DNA of 64,000 nt, from NCBI GenBank assembly GCA_018292915.2, contig JACVVK020000058.1:1296501-1360500 (forward strand), written 5' to 3'. The notes below the pieces were generated by a model. That model was not told the DNA's origin. It saw only the letters and a program-made list of their open reading frames with translations, and ran no database searches. The stretch comes from Batillaria attramentaria (lineage: Eukaryota > Mollusca > Gastropoda > Batillariidae). The position numbers and the translations under genes are program-made. Shown piece by piece: positions 11,423-22,811 of the stretch (position 1 is the stretch's first letter; every line of letters begins with the position of its first letter).

Positions 11423-11786
11423 CTGAATAATTATCATAATGACCATGACATGTGTATCGTGTTAGCCTGAACCATTATATATCCTTGCTCTAGTGAATAA
11501 GCGAAACTGTTGAAAACGGGGCAAAGTTATTTTTGTTGTTCTTGTTATTGTTGTTGTTCGTGTGTTTTAAACAGATTTCTTTCATAAGTATTTGGTCTGA
11601 CGTTAGAATGGGCGGGTTTTTTTTTCACCAGTCAACGCGCACATTTTAATATCTGATAAATAAAATAAAATAGTCCTGCTTTTATCATTAAACACGCATG
11701 AATGAATATGCTTTCCGGAGCTCTCACAATAAAGATCGGTCATTTTACAAGATCAAAATTTGAACAAATTTCTGACGGTTTAAAAA

Positions 11787-12525
11787 AAAAAAGGGTGAGT
11801 GAGTGAATTTTTAGGGCTTAAAGCCGCGCAAGCCACAAAGACTAATTCGCGGCTGAGTGTGTCTGCACTACATGAAAAAAAACAAAAATGTAACGTTGGA
11901 CATAGGATGCAAACTGGTCTACGGGGCAATATAAACTTAGGACATGCAGGAGACGCTGCACCTTCATGCTAATTTATCGAACTTCCGGTTACAAAAAAGC
12001 GTAGAAAACAAATGACAATTACAACTAGTTAAAACAAAGATAAATACTAAGCGCATATACAGCAAATATTGCAACTTATCATCTCCTAGGCGCAATAAAC
12101 CAGTTCGCAGCATATGCCCAACATCACTTATTCCTAACCACTGGTAGTGCAGACGTGAGTGAGGGGTTAAAAAGAAGAAATATAGATGAAAGGGCCGAAC
12201 TTAGAAATCAGCTGAGAGAAGAGAGGAAGGACAGAGCGGCTAAATTCGGGAGGTTTTAAAGAGAAAGATACAGGTGAATGGGCTGGTGAGGGATAGACAG
12301 AGAGGTAGGAAGGAAAATTCCTTAGTTGCCAATGAAGACAACATGCCTGGGAGGCAGTTGGAGAACAGACCGCTCCAACACGGAACCTCCCCGCCGTGAG
12401 GCGGTTTGGGAAAACAACGCACCAGAGAAGGGTGCGTTGTGAAGGTCTTCAACATGACAGGTGGTCAGCAGCACCAGCAGGGCGCTGCGAACAAAGCCCG
12501 CCAGGCTGAAGAAAAAAAAAAAAAA
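11787..12525 (-). mobile_element. G1-specific ~740-bp insertion
   Basis: Interrupts intron sequence that is continuous in G3 (53480 and 55520). Begins with (GTGA)n and ends with a run of 14 A, suggesting a retroposed sequence, orientation uncertain. No coding recognised. Confidence 0.5.
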
Positions 12526-12782
12526 CGCACATAGATTCGACAGTTGTCCGCTTCATTTACTGTTGAGTTGTCTTTTCAGAGTTAGTGTTGTCAAAGCCAT
12601 GGAGTTTTGAGGATATTAACCCGTAATGTTACACTGCTTCCCAGAATGACTCACCTCCATGTGCGAAGCTCATCGATTCAATGATCATCTTTGAAAAAGC
12701 AGGCCTACCAAGCACGGTAGAATGTAAACATGAATGGGTGCATATGCAAAGGCAGATAAAAGAGTAACGACCACAGAAAACA

Positions 12783-12813
<31 letters not shown>

Positions 12814-12914
12814 GTGCGCGCGCTCTATATGCGTGCTCACCTGTCGCAAACAAAAATGAAATAAAGACAACAAGGTAACATAAATGGAATTCTTGTCATT
12901 TGAAATGTACTCAC

Positions 12915-13235
12915 AGACAATTTGTGGGTAACATGATTTGGTAGGTGGGTGCTGGACACTCCACTGACGACAAGAAAAAGGTTTGTTTTCCTCTTCTCGG
13001 ATATTTCCTGTGAAAGTCAGCATGCTTGTCCCAGGATACGGCCGTTCCAGTTGTACGTCGTGTCCAGTGTATACTACGCAATGATCTACATTATCGCAGT
13101 ATCCTATTAATGAAGATGATGTGTACCAGTAGACAGTATCATGCGGTCCTATCTTGTTACACACCAAGGTAAACGGCCGTCCCTCGTCTTCTCGAAGAAA
13201 TATGTTGTTGTTGTCACAGCCAGCTATTGTGTAAG
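12915..13235 (-). CDS. G1 exon 2: N-terminal Ig-like domain
   Basis: 107 codons starting (A)YTIAGCDNNN and containing [21 protein letters not shown] and NKPFSC, the pattern of an Ig-like fold with extra cysteines. Acceptor TTACAG|CT and donor CT|gtgagt; phase 1 at both ends. The upstream intron side meets (CA)n and (CG)n tracts within 30 bp. Confidence 0.7.
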
Positions 13236-13284
13236 CTGTAAGCATGAAATAAAAGGAACGTCAGTTTACACACACACACACACA

Positions 13285-13331
<47 letters not shown>

Positions 13332-13490
13332 GCGCGCGCGCGCGCGCTCTATCCGTGCTCCCCTGCTGCAAACAACAAGATGGCCACCAGCCCAATAATT
13401 ATGTTGTTTCCATTCAGTGACCTGCTGTCGTCGTGGTCGTTGCTGTCGTCGTGGTCGTTGTGTCATGTATGCTGCCCGCGCGCACACGTA

Positions 13491-13680
13491 AGCCTATGCA
13501 AGGGTGGATGGGTGGGTGTGTGGGGGTTTAACGTCCTTTTCCACCACATACGGGTAACATCAAAGACGGCCGGGGCGACGATGAAAAAGCCAGCACAAAT
13601 ATTTGGCACCAGCCGGGATACGAACTCACGACCCGAGCATTAGAAGTCCAACGCTCTACCATTCGGCCACCCTAGCTCCC
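13491..13680 (-). mobile_element. tRNA-derived SINE
   Basis: Reverse orientation, flanked by CGCACACGTA at 13481-13490 and 13681-13690. Confidence 0.8.
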
Positions 13681-14199
13681 CGCACACGTACGGAAGCTCT
13701 GTGGCATCAAGCATGTTGACGAAAAGAAAGTACTGGAAACCCTTTCCACGCCTCTTTGCGCTCCCGAAACCCCAAACACATGAGGTTGTGTTAGCTCGCT
13801 TAGCTGGTTGACGTCACTAACTTTTTGACGTATGCGAGGTTCTGCATGGGTGATTGATTTCTTGTAACAAAGTCGTCCCCCTTTGACAGAGTTACTTCCC
13901 GGAGTCCTGATTGACAGGTGACAGACGATTGCTTACTGGTATCGGAGAAGGTAAACACCCACTGCACTCTCTCTCTCCCTCTCTCTCGTAGACGCACACA
14001 TGTCAGTGTGTATATGTGCGCGCGGGCTCTCTCTCTCTCTCTCTACTAGTCAATAGACGCTTTACATGATACGTACTGTATCACTGAACAGACTGGGCTC
14101 GTAAACTCCGGTGTATGGCTGTTTCAGACACGCCCACTAGGCCCGGTGCATCTGTCTGCACATGCGCATTTCATTATATGTAGATTCCTTACACTGTTT

Positions 14200-14412
14200 G
14201 TTGTTTAACTTTTTCTACTTACTACTATTCGTTTGCTGAGTAATCTTTTTGTTTTCCTACTTACTACTATTTGCATGTTGTTTCACTTTTTGCTTTTCTA
14301 CTTTTTACTTTTTAGCATTAGCAACGGCAAGTTTGTAAACTGACGAACCTTCTCTGTCAAAACTTTTACCGTTGAAAAATAAAGTTTCATCATCATCATC
14401 ATCATCTCTCTC
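14200..14412 (+). mobile_element. LINE 3' tail
   Basis: T-rich 3' untranslated-like sequence, GAAAAATAAAGTTTCATC and (CAT)n at 14390-14406, as in 33040-33712. No coding part. Confidence 0.5.
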
Positions 14413-14462
14413 TCTGACAAGTATTGATGTGAATAAGAATGTCTGGATGTCACTCTCAACTT

Positions 14463-14516
14463 TGAATGGGCCTAAGGCCTATCAATAAACAATTTTGAAT
14501 TTTGAATTCTGAATTG
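14463..14516 (+). mobile_element. Second LINE-like 3' tail
   Basis: TGGGCCTAAGGCCTATCAATAA followed in sense by ATAAACAATTTTGAATTTTG repeats, typical of a non-LTR 3' end; only about 50 bp. Confidence 0.35.
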
Positions 14517-14855
14517 TCTGTAAGTATACATGTTTGCGTACAACGATGTGCTCCGTTGAGACGTCTGTGGTGTGCTCTCACTCTGTTATGCTGTTGAGTG
14601 TGAGTCAGTGGCAACAACGAAATCCAGTACAGAAGTTCGCGCTTTCCACGTCTCCAAATACAGTAATTCGGAAAAAAAGTGGCGGGACATCCCCAAGAGA
14701 AACCAGCGTCACGTCAATCAAACATGACGTTCAAACTTTGCGTCAGGTCGCGTGCGTCTTTTCTTCGACGTTTGTGAGGCGTGTCGCTTGTGGAGAAAAT
14801 GTGGTTTCAGTACAAATTTTTGAGTCAACTGACGATATCGGCTGCAGTGAAATTT

Positions 14856-14906
<51 letters not shown>

Positions 14907-14974
14907 ACCCTAGACACATTATCTATATATCGTAGGAGCGATTTTCAGACCTAAAAGGGTTCTCCAGCACTTGC

Positions 14975-15545
14975 ATGAGTTACGGTTTACGCCATGGGGA
15001 TAAGAGTGACTACCTAAAAAAAATCACTCTGTTCAGAGTCCGTATTCAGTCCTATTTCCAAAAACTGGAGTGATTTAGAGAAATATTACGCCTTTAAACG
15101 CCAGAAAGACAACTTTTCTGAAAGGGGTGATAACTCGCAAATCAGGTGTTCAATCGTACCTGGATCGGGTCCTCTATTCAAAAACCTCGATCCGTTAAGA
15201 AACCCAAAATTTAGAATCGAACGGTTGAGTATTTTCGGAGATATAGGCAACTAAACTGGGGTCCCATGCGATGTCAACTGAGGTACGGTTTACATGAAAA
15301 CTATAAGAGCGATCATTTCCTAATAGTGACTTTGTTCAGAGTCCGTATTCATCTACTTCCAAAAACAAATTGAGTGAATTTCAGTATATATTACGCCTGT
15401 AAAGGAGAGACACCCATCTTTCCTCAAAAGGGCGATAACTCCCAAATCACTTAAGCGATCATCAGACGCTCATTTGCTCTAATAAAAGATTTTGATATAT
15501 TCAGATAACCCAAATTTGAAGTCATCCGGTTGAGTATTTTCGGAG
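14975..15545. repeat. Imperfect tandem duplication, ~300-bp unit
   Basis: TTACGGTTTAC..., GTTCAGAGTCCGTATTCA, ATATTACGCCT, AGGGCGATAACTC and GAGTATTTTCGGAGA recur in the same order in two units starting about 14983 and 15285. Confidence 0.7.
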
Positions 15546-15612
15546 AAACAGGCCCGGACACAAATCACACGTATCCGCGCACACACACAAGCACACGCAT
15601 CCGCGCGCGCGC

Positions 15613-15659
<47 letters not shown>

Positions 15660-15660
<1 letters not shown>

Positions 15661-17100
15661 GGCACTCATTGTGCCGGGGAAGAGTGTTCACCATGCTCGC
15701 CAGTAAGAACGTTATTGTCAGAGTTACACTTGCATTATGTCTGTGCGGAGAATGATGCGCGCGACGTGCGTTTATGCCATAAAACGTGCCTTTGAACGTG
15801 GAATTTTTAGCCCGTCCTATGATGTTTCCGTTACTATGGAAACAACATAAAAATGAACGTAAGACAAGAAGAAAACATATAGTCAGAGCGACACTCCTTC
15901 TTACGGTCATGCACGACCCTGATTTGAATCACATATGAGATTTTTTTTTTTTTTTTTTTTTGCAGATTTGGGAAGGTTCAACACGTCTCTCCAGATATCC
16001 AAACTGGAAAGGTTGGGCAAATTTTGTAATTCCAGCAAATAGAATCAGCCCGGGCCCCTTCTGTCAAAAGACTGATCTACTTTTGCATAGGGAACATTAA
16101 TTGAGTCAGAAAATGTTTTACTATGCTACTGACGTCAGAGCTTTGCACACTCTTTCTCCGCCGTCTTTAAAGTGGACTCGCCCGGGAAAACCCGATTCGA
16201 AGAGGGCAAGTGAAAAGAAAATGCAATGAGTCTATCTACGGCAGGGGTACACAATTTCGATTGCAAATGAATGATTTTTAGATTCAGCTTCTGTGAGAAA
16301 AGAAAGTGAGAAATGTCATGTTCTTTCAACAAAAAGAAGTTATCGTTTTTCATATATGCAACAATAAAACGCGTGTTTTTTTCCGGTCATTTTGAATTTC
16401 AGCCTCTCTTTCAAAATGCGAAACAATAACAGTCAGGCACTCTTCGGAATCAGAATCAGCACACTTTTCGCGTAAAGAAACCACAGGAAAATCTCGTGTT
16501 TTCCCGAAAAGAAGTTCTTGCTTTTCATATATTCGGCAAAACAATGCAATGCAGTTTCATTTTAGGCATTTGTGAATTAATTACCGTATTAATTTCTTGT
16601 ATCTCCTCCTCTGTCTCGCAGAAAAAGATAATCTTTCTTTTTGATGATAGTTTGTCACCCCGCGGCTCGGCCGCTCTCGGTGATATTTCAGCGGTTTGAC
16701 CACCTCAGTCACGGCCGGCTGTGACTACTCTGTGTTGTCCGACTTATCCCACTGCGTCAGTACTTTCTGTTTGGAAGTCACAAATCGTGTACAAATTAAA
16801 ACTTAGCCACCAGGCTTTCCCGGCGGTACAAGAGGCTGAGCACGAGACGGCTAAAACATTGACGATGAACGCTTGAATTCTGCGCTAAAAGCCAAAAGGG
16901 GGGGGGGGGGGCATCAAGGGATGGGATCAGTGTATTGCCTTCCCGTAGGGGAGGATGCATTTGGGATAGAGATTTTACTTCATCGAGTCTACCGGAACTT
17001 CAGATACATGAGAGACGCGCATGCGTGATGGAATCACTTTGCCTTGCGTTGATGGTGGCGGGCAGACGCTGCTCGCTTTGTCTCTCAATTTTTTGGGAGA
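15660..17100. other. Non-coding stretch left of the Ngaro ORFs
   Basis: A T-run of 20 at 15942, a poorly preserved local duplication (TTTTCATATAT at 16347 and 16525), and a G-run of 14 at 16898. Probably includes the Ngaro 5' untranslated or terminal region; no terminal repeat could be matched to the 3' side. Confidence 0.4.
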
Positions 17101-17121
17101 TTTCTTGCGTCTGACGCTGTC

Positions 17122-18423
17122 ATGGAAGCTAATGACCGTTCAGATATTGAAGACTCCGACTCGGAGTGTGAATCCACGGCGAGTGGTGGACGTTTTGATC
17201 CGAAAAAGGATCGAGAGAAGCCTGAGTTTGACGGAACTATCCCGTCTACCTCGGGCGCGTCTAAACCGCATGGCGGCGAGGCGTTGGTTCCAGGAGCGCA
17301 AACTTCGATAGCCCTTCCTATCGAAGACTTGCGCCTTATGCTCAAGCAGAATGGCGAATTGCTGAAGTTGTTCTCGGAACAACGCAAACGAAAACGTACA
17401 GTTCACTCAGAGGAGGAATCCTCCTCGGATGAAAGTGAAACTTACGCGGCTCAGCCCCGTGCTAGCCAGAAACAAAATGGCGGCACGAAGAAAATACGCG
17501 CCACGACTGGTGGCACTGATGAGCCACAGGTCCCAATTGCGGCTCGCGAAAAGGCGATGTCTCTGGGTGATGATGACATAGAAGAAGATATCGATCTTCT
17601 GTTAGCTAATAATGAGCCTGCTGGGGGTCCTGATGAAAGCGATGCTTTGGACGAGATCGAACAAGAATATGACGCTGACGAACATGTTGGCGAAGCAGTC
17701 GGAGAAAGACTGAGCAACATAGTCAAGAAGATTAAGAACAAAGTCACTAAAAAGCTTGACTCTAAAGAAGATGAAAAGAAAAGATCAGGTGATTTCCAAC
17801 AGAAGCTGGATGCTGTTTTGCGTCCAAGTGATGTAGACATCCATGTCCCCCGTGTTAATCCAGAAGTCTGGGAATACGTCAAACATGCAGACAAAAGTGA
17901 AGATATTCAGCATTATCAGAAAATTCTGACCAAAACAATTTTTCTGCTGTCTCAGATGACAGCAAAGTGCATTGACCTGCAGAAGAATCCCCAGAAAGCC
18001 AAAGAGTTAGGGGCTGACCTTACCAAAGAAGCAATAAGTGCTGTGCATTTTCAGACCAAGTTATGGTTTGACATGTCCATTGACAGGCGTGCTAAAATTG
18101 TCTATGCTCCCCATATGGATAAGAAGTACAGAAGTCTGATGTCCAAAGACATTCCAGTTACAAAGTTCCTTTTTGGTGATGAGCTTCCTGTAACCTGTAC
18201 TTCTATTGACAAGGCGTCCAAAATTGGACGTAACCTGGTTAGAAGCTCAAGAGGGGGTCATTTTCAATCTGCCTCAAAAAACTGGGACAGTCGACCGGCC
18301 GTCAGACAGCAGAGCCAGAACTGGTACCAAGGCCGAGGAGGCGGCCAGTCCAAGAACAGGACAGGTTGGAACCGCAGAGGGAAGCGTCCGCACACCTCCC
18401 AGACAAACCTTCGTCAGAACTAG
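17122..18423 (+). CDS. Ngaro ORF1, gag-like protein
   Basis: 433 residues from ATG. N-terminus is acidic and serine-rich (SDIEDSDSECESTASGG), the middle charged (IKNKVTKKLDSKEDEKKRSG), and the C-terminus RG/RQ-rich (RGGGQSKNRTGWNRRGKRPH), likely nucleic-acid binding. No zinc knuckle is visible. This is the usual first ORF of Ngaro-like elements; its intactness contrasts with the broken pol region. Confidence 0.7.
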   Translation: MEANDRSDIEDSDSECESTASGGRFDPKKDREKPEFDGTIPSTSGASKPHGGEALVPGAQTSIALPIEDLRLMLKQNGELLKLFSEQRKRKRTVHSEEESSSDESETYAAQPRASQKQNGGTKKIRATTGGTDEPQVPIAAREKAMSLGDDDIEEDIDLLLANNEPAGGPDESDALDEIEQEYDADEHVGEAVGERLSNIVKKIKNKVTKKLDSKEDEKKRSGDFQQKLDAVLRPSDVDIHVPRVNPEVWEYVKHADKSEDIQHYQKILTKTIFLLSQMTAKCIDLQKNPQKAKELGADLTKEAISAVHFQTKLWFDMSIDRRAKIVYAPHMDKKYRSLMSKDIPVTKFLFGDELPVTCTSIDKASKIGRNLVRSSRGGHFQSASKNWDSRPAVRQQSQNWYQGRGGGQSKNRTGWNRRGKRPHTSQTNLRQN

Positions 18424-18449
18424 CCAGCACCTCTGGTGAGAATATCTTC

Positions 18450-20639
18450 TGTGAGCATCAGGTTAGTGCTTATGATACTGACAGGGTGAATGAGGTACCA
18501 TTTAAAGCAGGTAGACTTGCAGAGTTTGTATAGAACTGGAAACAGCTGACTTCAGATCAGTTTATCCTACAAATGGTGCAAGGGGCTGAAATCCCCATTG
18601 ACAATTATGCTGATTTAGAAAATCACTACACAAGCTCTAATCGAATTCCTGGAAATCAAACTTAATTTATGGATGAAGAGGTACATAAACTCCTAGAGAT
18701 GGGAGTCATTGAACCTACCCTTCATGAAGGTGGTGAGGTGATTTCCCCTGTATTTCTGGTCGGGAAATCAGATGGTTCCTTTAGGATGATTTTGGACTTG
18801 AAACTTTTCAATGCTTCAGTTGAGTATGAGCATTTCAAAATGGAAAATTTACAGACTGCAGTTTTGATGATGAATGAGGGCTGTTTCATGGCTTCTGTCG
18901 ATTTACGCCATGCTTAGTACTCTGTGCCAATTAAGGATAAATTCAGAAAGTATTTGAAATTTACCTGGAAAGGTAAATTGTACAGGTACACCTGTTTTCC
19001 CAATGGTTTGTGTAATTGTCCTCGCTATTTTACACAACTTCTCAAACCAGTTTATGCACACTTGCGAGGCCAAGGATTTTTATCTACCTCATTCATTGAT
19101 GATTGCTACTTACAAGGTGCAACATTTGCGGAGTGTCAGGAGAATGTCAGAGCTACGGTTAGCCTTTTTGAGTCCTTGGGCTTTGTTATACACAAAGAGA
19201 AGTCAGTGCTTCATCCATGTAAAGAATTGAAGTATCTTGGGTTTGTACTCAATTCTGAAAGCATGACAGTTAAATTGACCAGACAAAGGATTGAGAAGAT
19301 AACAGAATCTTGCCAGCAGATTCTAGAAAAGAACTTAGTTGTGATAAGAGAGCTGGCCCAGCTCATTGGGCAGCTTGTGGCTAGTTTTCCTGGCGTGATG
19401 TGGGGACCTCTGTGTTACAGAGAGTTGGAGAAACAAAAAATTCAGGCCTTGAGAATGAACAAAGGGAATTTTGACAAGAAAACCAAGCTCACTGAGGCAG
19501 CAATAAAAGAAGTTAAGTGGTGGCTCGAAAACCTTGGTGGAGCTTTCATGCCTGTTGGTAGAAAGGATCCAGAAATTGTGCTTACCACCGATGCATGTAC
19601 ATCAGGTGGATGGGGTGCTGTGTGTAACTCTGTCTGTACCAGGGGGCGTTGGTCACGAGAAGAAAAAGGAAAACACATTAACATTCTGGAGTTGAAAGCA
19701 GTAGAATTTGGCCTGAAGAGTTTTGAATCAGAGATAACTGGAAAACATGTCAAAGTTCTCTCAGACAACTCCTGCACCGTAGCATACATTACACACATGG
19801 GGGGAACTCAGTCTGATGAATGCAACAGTATTGCAAGGAACATATGGCTTTGGTGTAAAACTAAAGATGTCTGGTTATCCATTGCACACATACCGGGGAA
19901 GCTTAATGTTGAAGCAGATTTGTTGTCCAGGAAATTTAATGACAGAACAGAGTGGAAATTAAGCACAAAGGTCTTTCAGAGACTGTCATCAGGACTTTTG
20001 TCTCCTGATGTGGATCTGTTTGCTTCCAGGCTAAATTTTCAGTTGAAGCCATATGTGTCGTGGGGTCCTGACCCTGATTCTGTTGCAACTGATGCTTTCT
20101 CAATTGACTGGTCTGTTTGGCATTCAGTTTATGCTTTTCCCCCTTTCAGCCTGATTCTTCGGACATTGAAGAAATGGAGGGAGGATCGAGTGAAGGGAAT
20201 GCTGATTGCTCCCCTTTGGCCAACAGCGGCTTGGTTTCCTGTGATGCTGAGAATGCTGATGCAAGTGCCAGTTCTTCTACCTCGAGGACCTCCTCTACCT
20301 CCTTCAACTACCTCATTGCCAAGAACCTCATCCCTTACACAGGAAGTTGCAGTTGGTGGCATGTGTCTTATCAGGCAAGCCTTCAGACAGCAGGGATTTT
20401 CGGGACGGACTCTTGACGTCATGTGTGCCTCTTGGAGATCGGGTACACAAAGACAATATGCTTCGTACCTGTCCAAGTGGAGTGCGTTTTGTGCTGAATG
20501 GGATCACAATCCCCTTTCTCCAAATGCTCAGCTAGTTTTACAGTTTCTGACCTACCTTTTTGACTGTGGATTAGGTTACAGTGCTCTGAATACTGCACGG
20601 AGTGCTTTAATCAATGTTATCTCAAGCTGCTGGGTTTGA
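18450..20639 (+). pseudogene. Ngaro reverse transcriptase and RNase H
   Basis: RT motifs: GVIEPT, SPVFLVGKSDGSFRMILD, DLRHA, FPNGLCNCPRYF, FIDDCYLQG (the catalytic DD motif), KYLGFVLNSE. RNase H: LTTDACTSGGWGA, INILELKAV, VLSDNSCTVAYI, and HIPGKLNVEADLLSR. The segment VDLFASRLNFQLKPYVSW and SIDW is characteristic of DIRS/Ngaro pol. Three TAG/TAA codons interrupt the frame; the one at about 18916 replaces a Tyr within the expected A-Y-Y. The end runs into the recombinase N-terminal domain. Confidence 0.85.
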
Positions 20640-20683
20640 TGCTCCTCTAGGTTCTCATCCGTATGTTGTACGTTTTATGAAAG

Positions 20684-21388
20684 GTGTGTTTGAATCAAGG
20701 ACGCCTCTTCCAAGATACCAAAATACTTGGGACGTTTCTGTTGTTCTTCAGTTTTTTTCAGAATCAGCGTGTTGACAAGGAATTAAAACTGAAGAATCTC
20801 ACGCTCAAACTGTGTGCCTTGCTGCTGTTGGCCACAGCACAGAGAGTTCAGACCATTCACTCAACAAGGACGGATGGGATCAGTATTAATGACAGTGAGT
20901 GTGTGATCAGAATTACGGACAAAATGAAACAGACCAAGCCAGGGCGTCTTTTCAGCGCTTTGACTCTACCTAGATTCACAGAAAACTTAAAACTGTGTGC
21001 AGTAGCTACACTGGAGGAGTATCTTAAAAGGACAAAAAGTTTGAGGTTAAATACAAACAAACTGTTGATTTGCCATGCCAAACCTCATGGGCCTGCATCC
21101 AAAGACACAGTGGCACGATGGGTAAGATCTGTGTTAAGGAAGTCTGGCATAGACAACTTTACTGCTCACAGTTTCAGAGGTGCTGTTGCTTCTGACTTGT
21201 TTGCCAAAGGGGTTCCAGTAGATGATATTTTGAACTTGGCGGGTTGGTCTAATGTCAGAGTTTTTCACAGATTTTACAATCGGTCCACTGTGGATACTGG
21301 GCCTGAGGCACAGAAAGCCAAAGAATCTGTAAAGAAAACTCAGACTCAGAGTACTCTTTTCCAGTTTTATTCCTCTTTGAAGAAATAA
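20684..21388 (+). pseudogene. Ngaro tyrosine recombinase
   Basis: The catalytic domain is readable: Arg in ATAQRVQTI, the HxxR box in HSFRGAV, and the nucleophile Tyr in NVRVFHRFYNR. These make up the R-H-R-Y set of phage-integrase-type recombinases. The N-terminal core-binding part lies at about 20400-20750 in other frames because of a shift near 20612 and another at a T-run near 20755. Confidence 0.85.
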
Positions 21389-21830
21389 TTTGACTGTATT
21401 GATCTTGACGCTGACAGTACTGGTTCAAGTGCAGGCTGATCAATACCTTTTGTTGTTTGGGTTTGTGATCCAACACATGTTTTACATACATGCACTGTAG
21501 TTTTGGACTTTCTTGAACTTGTTTTTGGGCTGAATAAGTCAAACCATTTGGTACTTCATTATAACTTCCTTTTTAGTATGATGTGTACAATTTGTTTGCT
21601 CTTCATGTCTCTGATTGCCAGAGGGTTAGGTCTCCCACTTTCAGTTTGTGGTTACTCTGCAGTTAAAGGGAAGTAACTGCTTATGACTTAAAATTGGCCG
21701 CTTCTTTTCAGCCACAGGTTGTTGGCATGACTTTCAGAAAGATGTGAGTTTGTAGATTGGTGTAGAGTTCAAGAATTGAAGTCCTTTCCAAGAAATGAAA
21801 CATATATTTCTTCTTTCAGTTTTCATGACT
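21389..21830 (+). other. Region 3' of the Ngaro recombinase
   Basis: Non-coding, AT-rich. It should hold the 3' repeats of the element, but none was recognised. Confidence 0.4.
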
Positions 21831-21949
21831 CAGTTTATTACCTTACAAGCGATACAATGACTGACGAGAATCGTAATCTTGATCAAGCATTGTAACAAAA
21901 TATTCTTCTCGTCATGAAAATGAAGCACATAATTATGATTATTTTGAAG

Positions 21950-21987
<38 letters not shown>

Positions 21988-22394
21988 GACAAACACGGCT
22001 TTCACTGCCATGTTTTCAGAAACAACGCGAAACCAGCGTGGAGCAGTTATTTTGCCGAGCAGTCATTTAGACGAGACTGTGACACGGACACTTCAAGGAA
22101 ACTTCCTTGTTCAGCCTTTGCCCAGTAAGTGGGAAAGCGGATCAGTGCGATCAGCTGCGTCTTCTGTGTATATTTCTGTGTGTCTGTAGAGAGCCAAAAT
22201 ATCTAAACAAAGATTGAACCAATAAACACGATTTTTGGTGAAGGTTTTCATTATAGTACTCAGAAGTACAAAGAAGCCTGTTTTGGTTATCCTTGAACAA
22301 GGGAAAAGGTCATAGGGCTTTGTTTTGAAATGCTACGTAAAACCACCGTATAAAGTGGCATTGTATAGGTGAACAAGCCCTCTGCTGTCGTCAG

Positions 22395-22500
22395 CAGATA
22401 TAGTTTAGCTTGGAGAGCGTTAGACTGAAGATCTGAATGTCCCCGATTTGATCCATACGCGCTGGAAAAGGACGTTAAACTCCCAAACACCCACACACAC
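22395..22500 (+). mobile_element. Short SINE with tRNA-Phe-like head
   Basis: GAGAGCGTTAGACTGAAGAT followed by CTGAATGTCCCCGATTTGAT closely follows tRNA-Phe (GAA anticodon) A box to B box, then goes directly to the GGAAAAGGACGTTAAACTCC tail shared with the other SINEs. The G2 copy is at about 39905-40008. Confidence 0.6.
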
Positions 22501-22762
22501 ACACCCCGATCACGGCTTTCGATGCATTTTTCTCTGTAGTTTTAGTTCAGGCTATTTCATTTCCCATGCTCGAGATCCTTTTTTTTTTCTTTTTCTTTTT
22601 TTTTTTTCCTTTTTTTTTTGGGGGGGGGGGGGGATAATATTCAGAACTTGCTTCCTTTGATGGGCAAGCAGGACAGGGGCGTAGCCCTGTTTGCTAGTTG
22701 CTTTTGTCCTTTATAATTCACACACACACACACACACACAAACAACACACATTGCAACCTAC

Positions 22763-22811
22763 CTTCACAGCAGTGCAGGACAAGAGATAGTACAACGACA
22801 GTCAGATGCAT
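22763..22811 (-). CDS. G1 exon 1: signal peptide
   Basis: Encodes [16 protein letters not shown], a short hydrophobic signal peptide, ending phase 1 at donor GAAG|gtaggt. Two near-identical exons start G2 and G3. The phase matches the Ig-like exon at 12915-13235, but about 9.5 kb away, because the intron received a large insertion. Confidence 0.75.

Larger units (their letters stand above)
17122..21388 (+). mobile_element. Ngaro/DIRS-type tyrosine-recombinase retrotransposon, decayed
   Basis: Three coding blocks in the order gag-like, reverse transcriptase plus RNase H, tyrosine recombinase. Absence of integrase, protease and an obvious methyltransferase domain favours Ngaro over LTR or DIRS1 types. 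It is inactive as read: in-frame stops at about 18528, 18662 and 18916 and frameshifts near 20612 and 20755. The split direct repeats or inverted repeats that should flank such elements were not recognised, so the true ends (somewhere between 16.7 and 21.83 kb) are unknown. Confidence 0.85.
13266..21840. mobile_element. 8.6-kb insertion in G1 intron 1
   Basis: In G2 the sequence after the Ig-like exon 2 acceptor (39216) runs within about 50 bp into a conserved block starting CTACAAGCGATACAATGA (39262). In G1 the same two neighbours are separated by this segment; CAGTT occurs at both edges. It holds microsatellites, a SINE (13491-13680), two LINE tails, a ~300-bp duplication and the Ngaro element. 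It may be several nested events; exact breakpoints are uncertain because a CA repeat lies on the left edge. Confidence 0.6.
4393..22811 (-). pseudogene. IgSF transmembrane receptor copy G1, degraded
   Basis: Minus-strand exons match G2 and G3: signal peptide 22763-22811, Ig-like exon 1 12915-13235, split unit 11280-11422 and 10448-10628, Ig-like exon 4 about 10122-10345, Ig-like exon 5 9361-9681, TM 8340-8465, tail exons 6601-6765, 6052-6216 and 4393-4557. Three lesions are visible by comparison with G2 and G3. Intron 1 holds about 8.6 kb of inserted DNA including an Ngaro retroelement. About 31 bp spanning the acceptor of Ig-like exon 4 are missing, and the nearest substitute AG (10376-10377) puts the exon out of frame. 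Ig-like exon 6 is cut to a remnant (about 8838-8937) and exon 7 is gone. The remaining exons are open and mostly phase 1, so exon skipping could still yield a shorter in-frame receptor. Pseudogene versus short active form cannot be decided without RNA. Confidence 0.65.

Noticed and set aside
14534..14935. 133-codon plus-strand ORF
   Set aside because: It ends in a GT microsatellite translation and lacks recognisable composition or motifs.
17122..21388. LTR retrotransposon (Gypsy/Copia) as identity of the 17-21 kb element
   Set aside because: No integrase, protease or flanking LTRs, and the last ORF is a tyrosine recombinase.
22009..22189. Conserved plus-strand frame [20 protein letters not shown] in G1 and G2
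   Set aside because: It lies in intron 1, is conserved only because the block is recently duplicated, and has no supporting splice sites or family resemblance.
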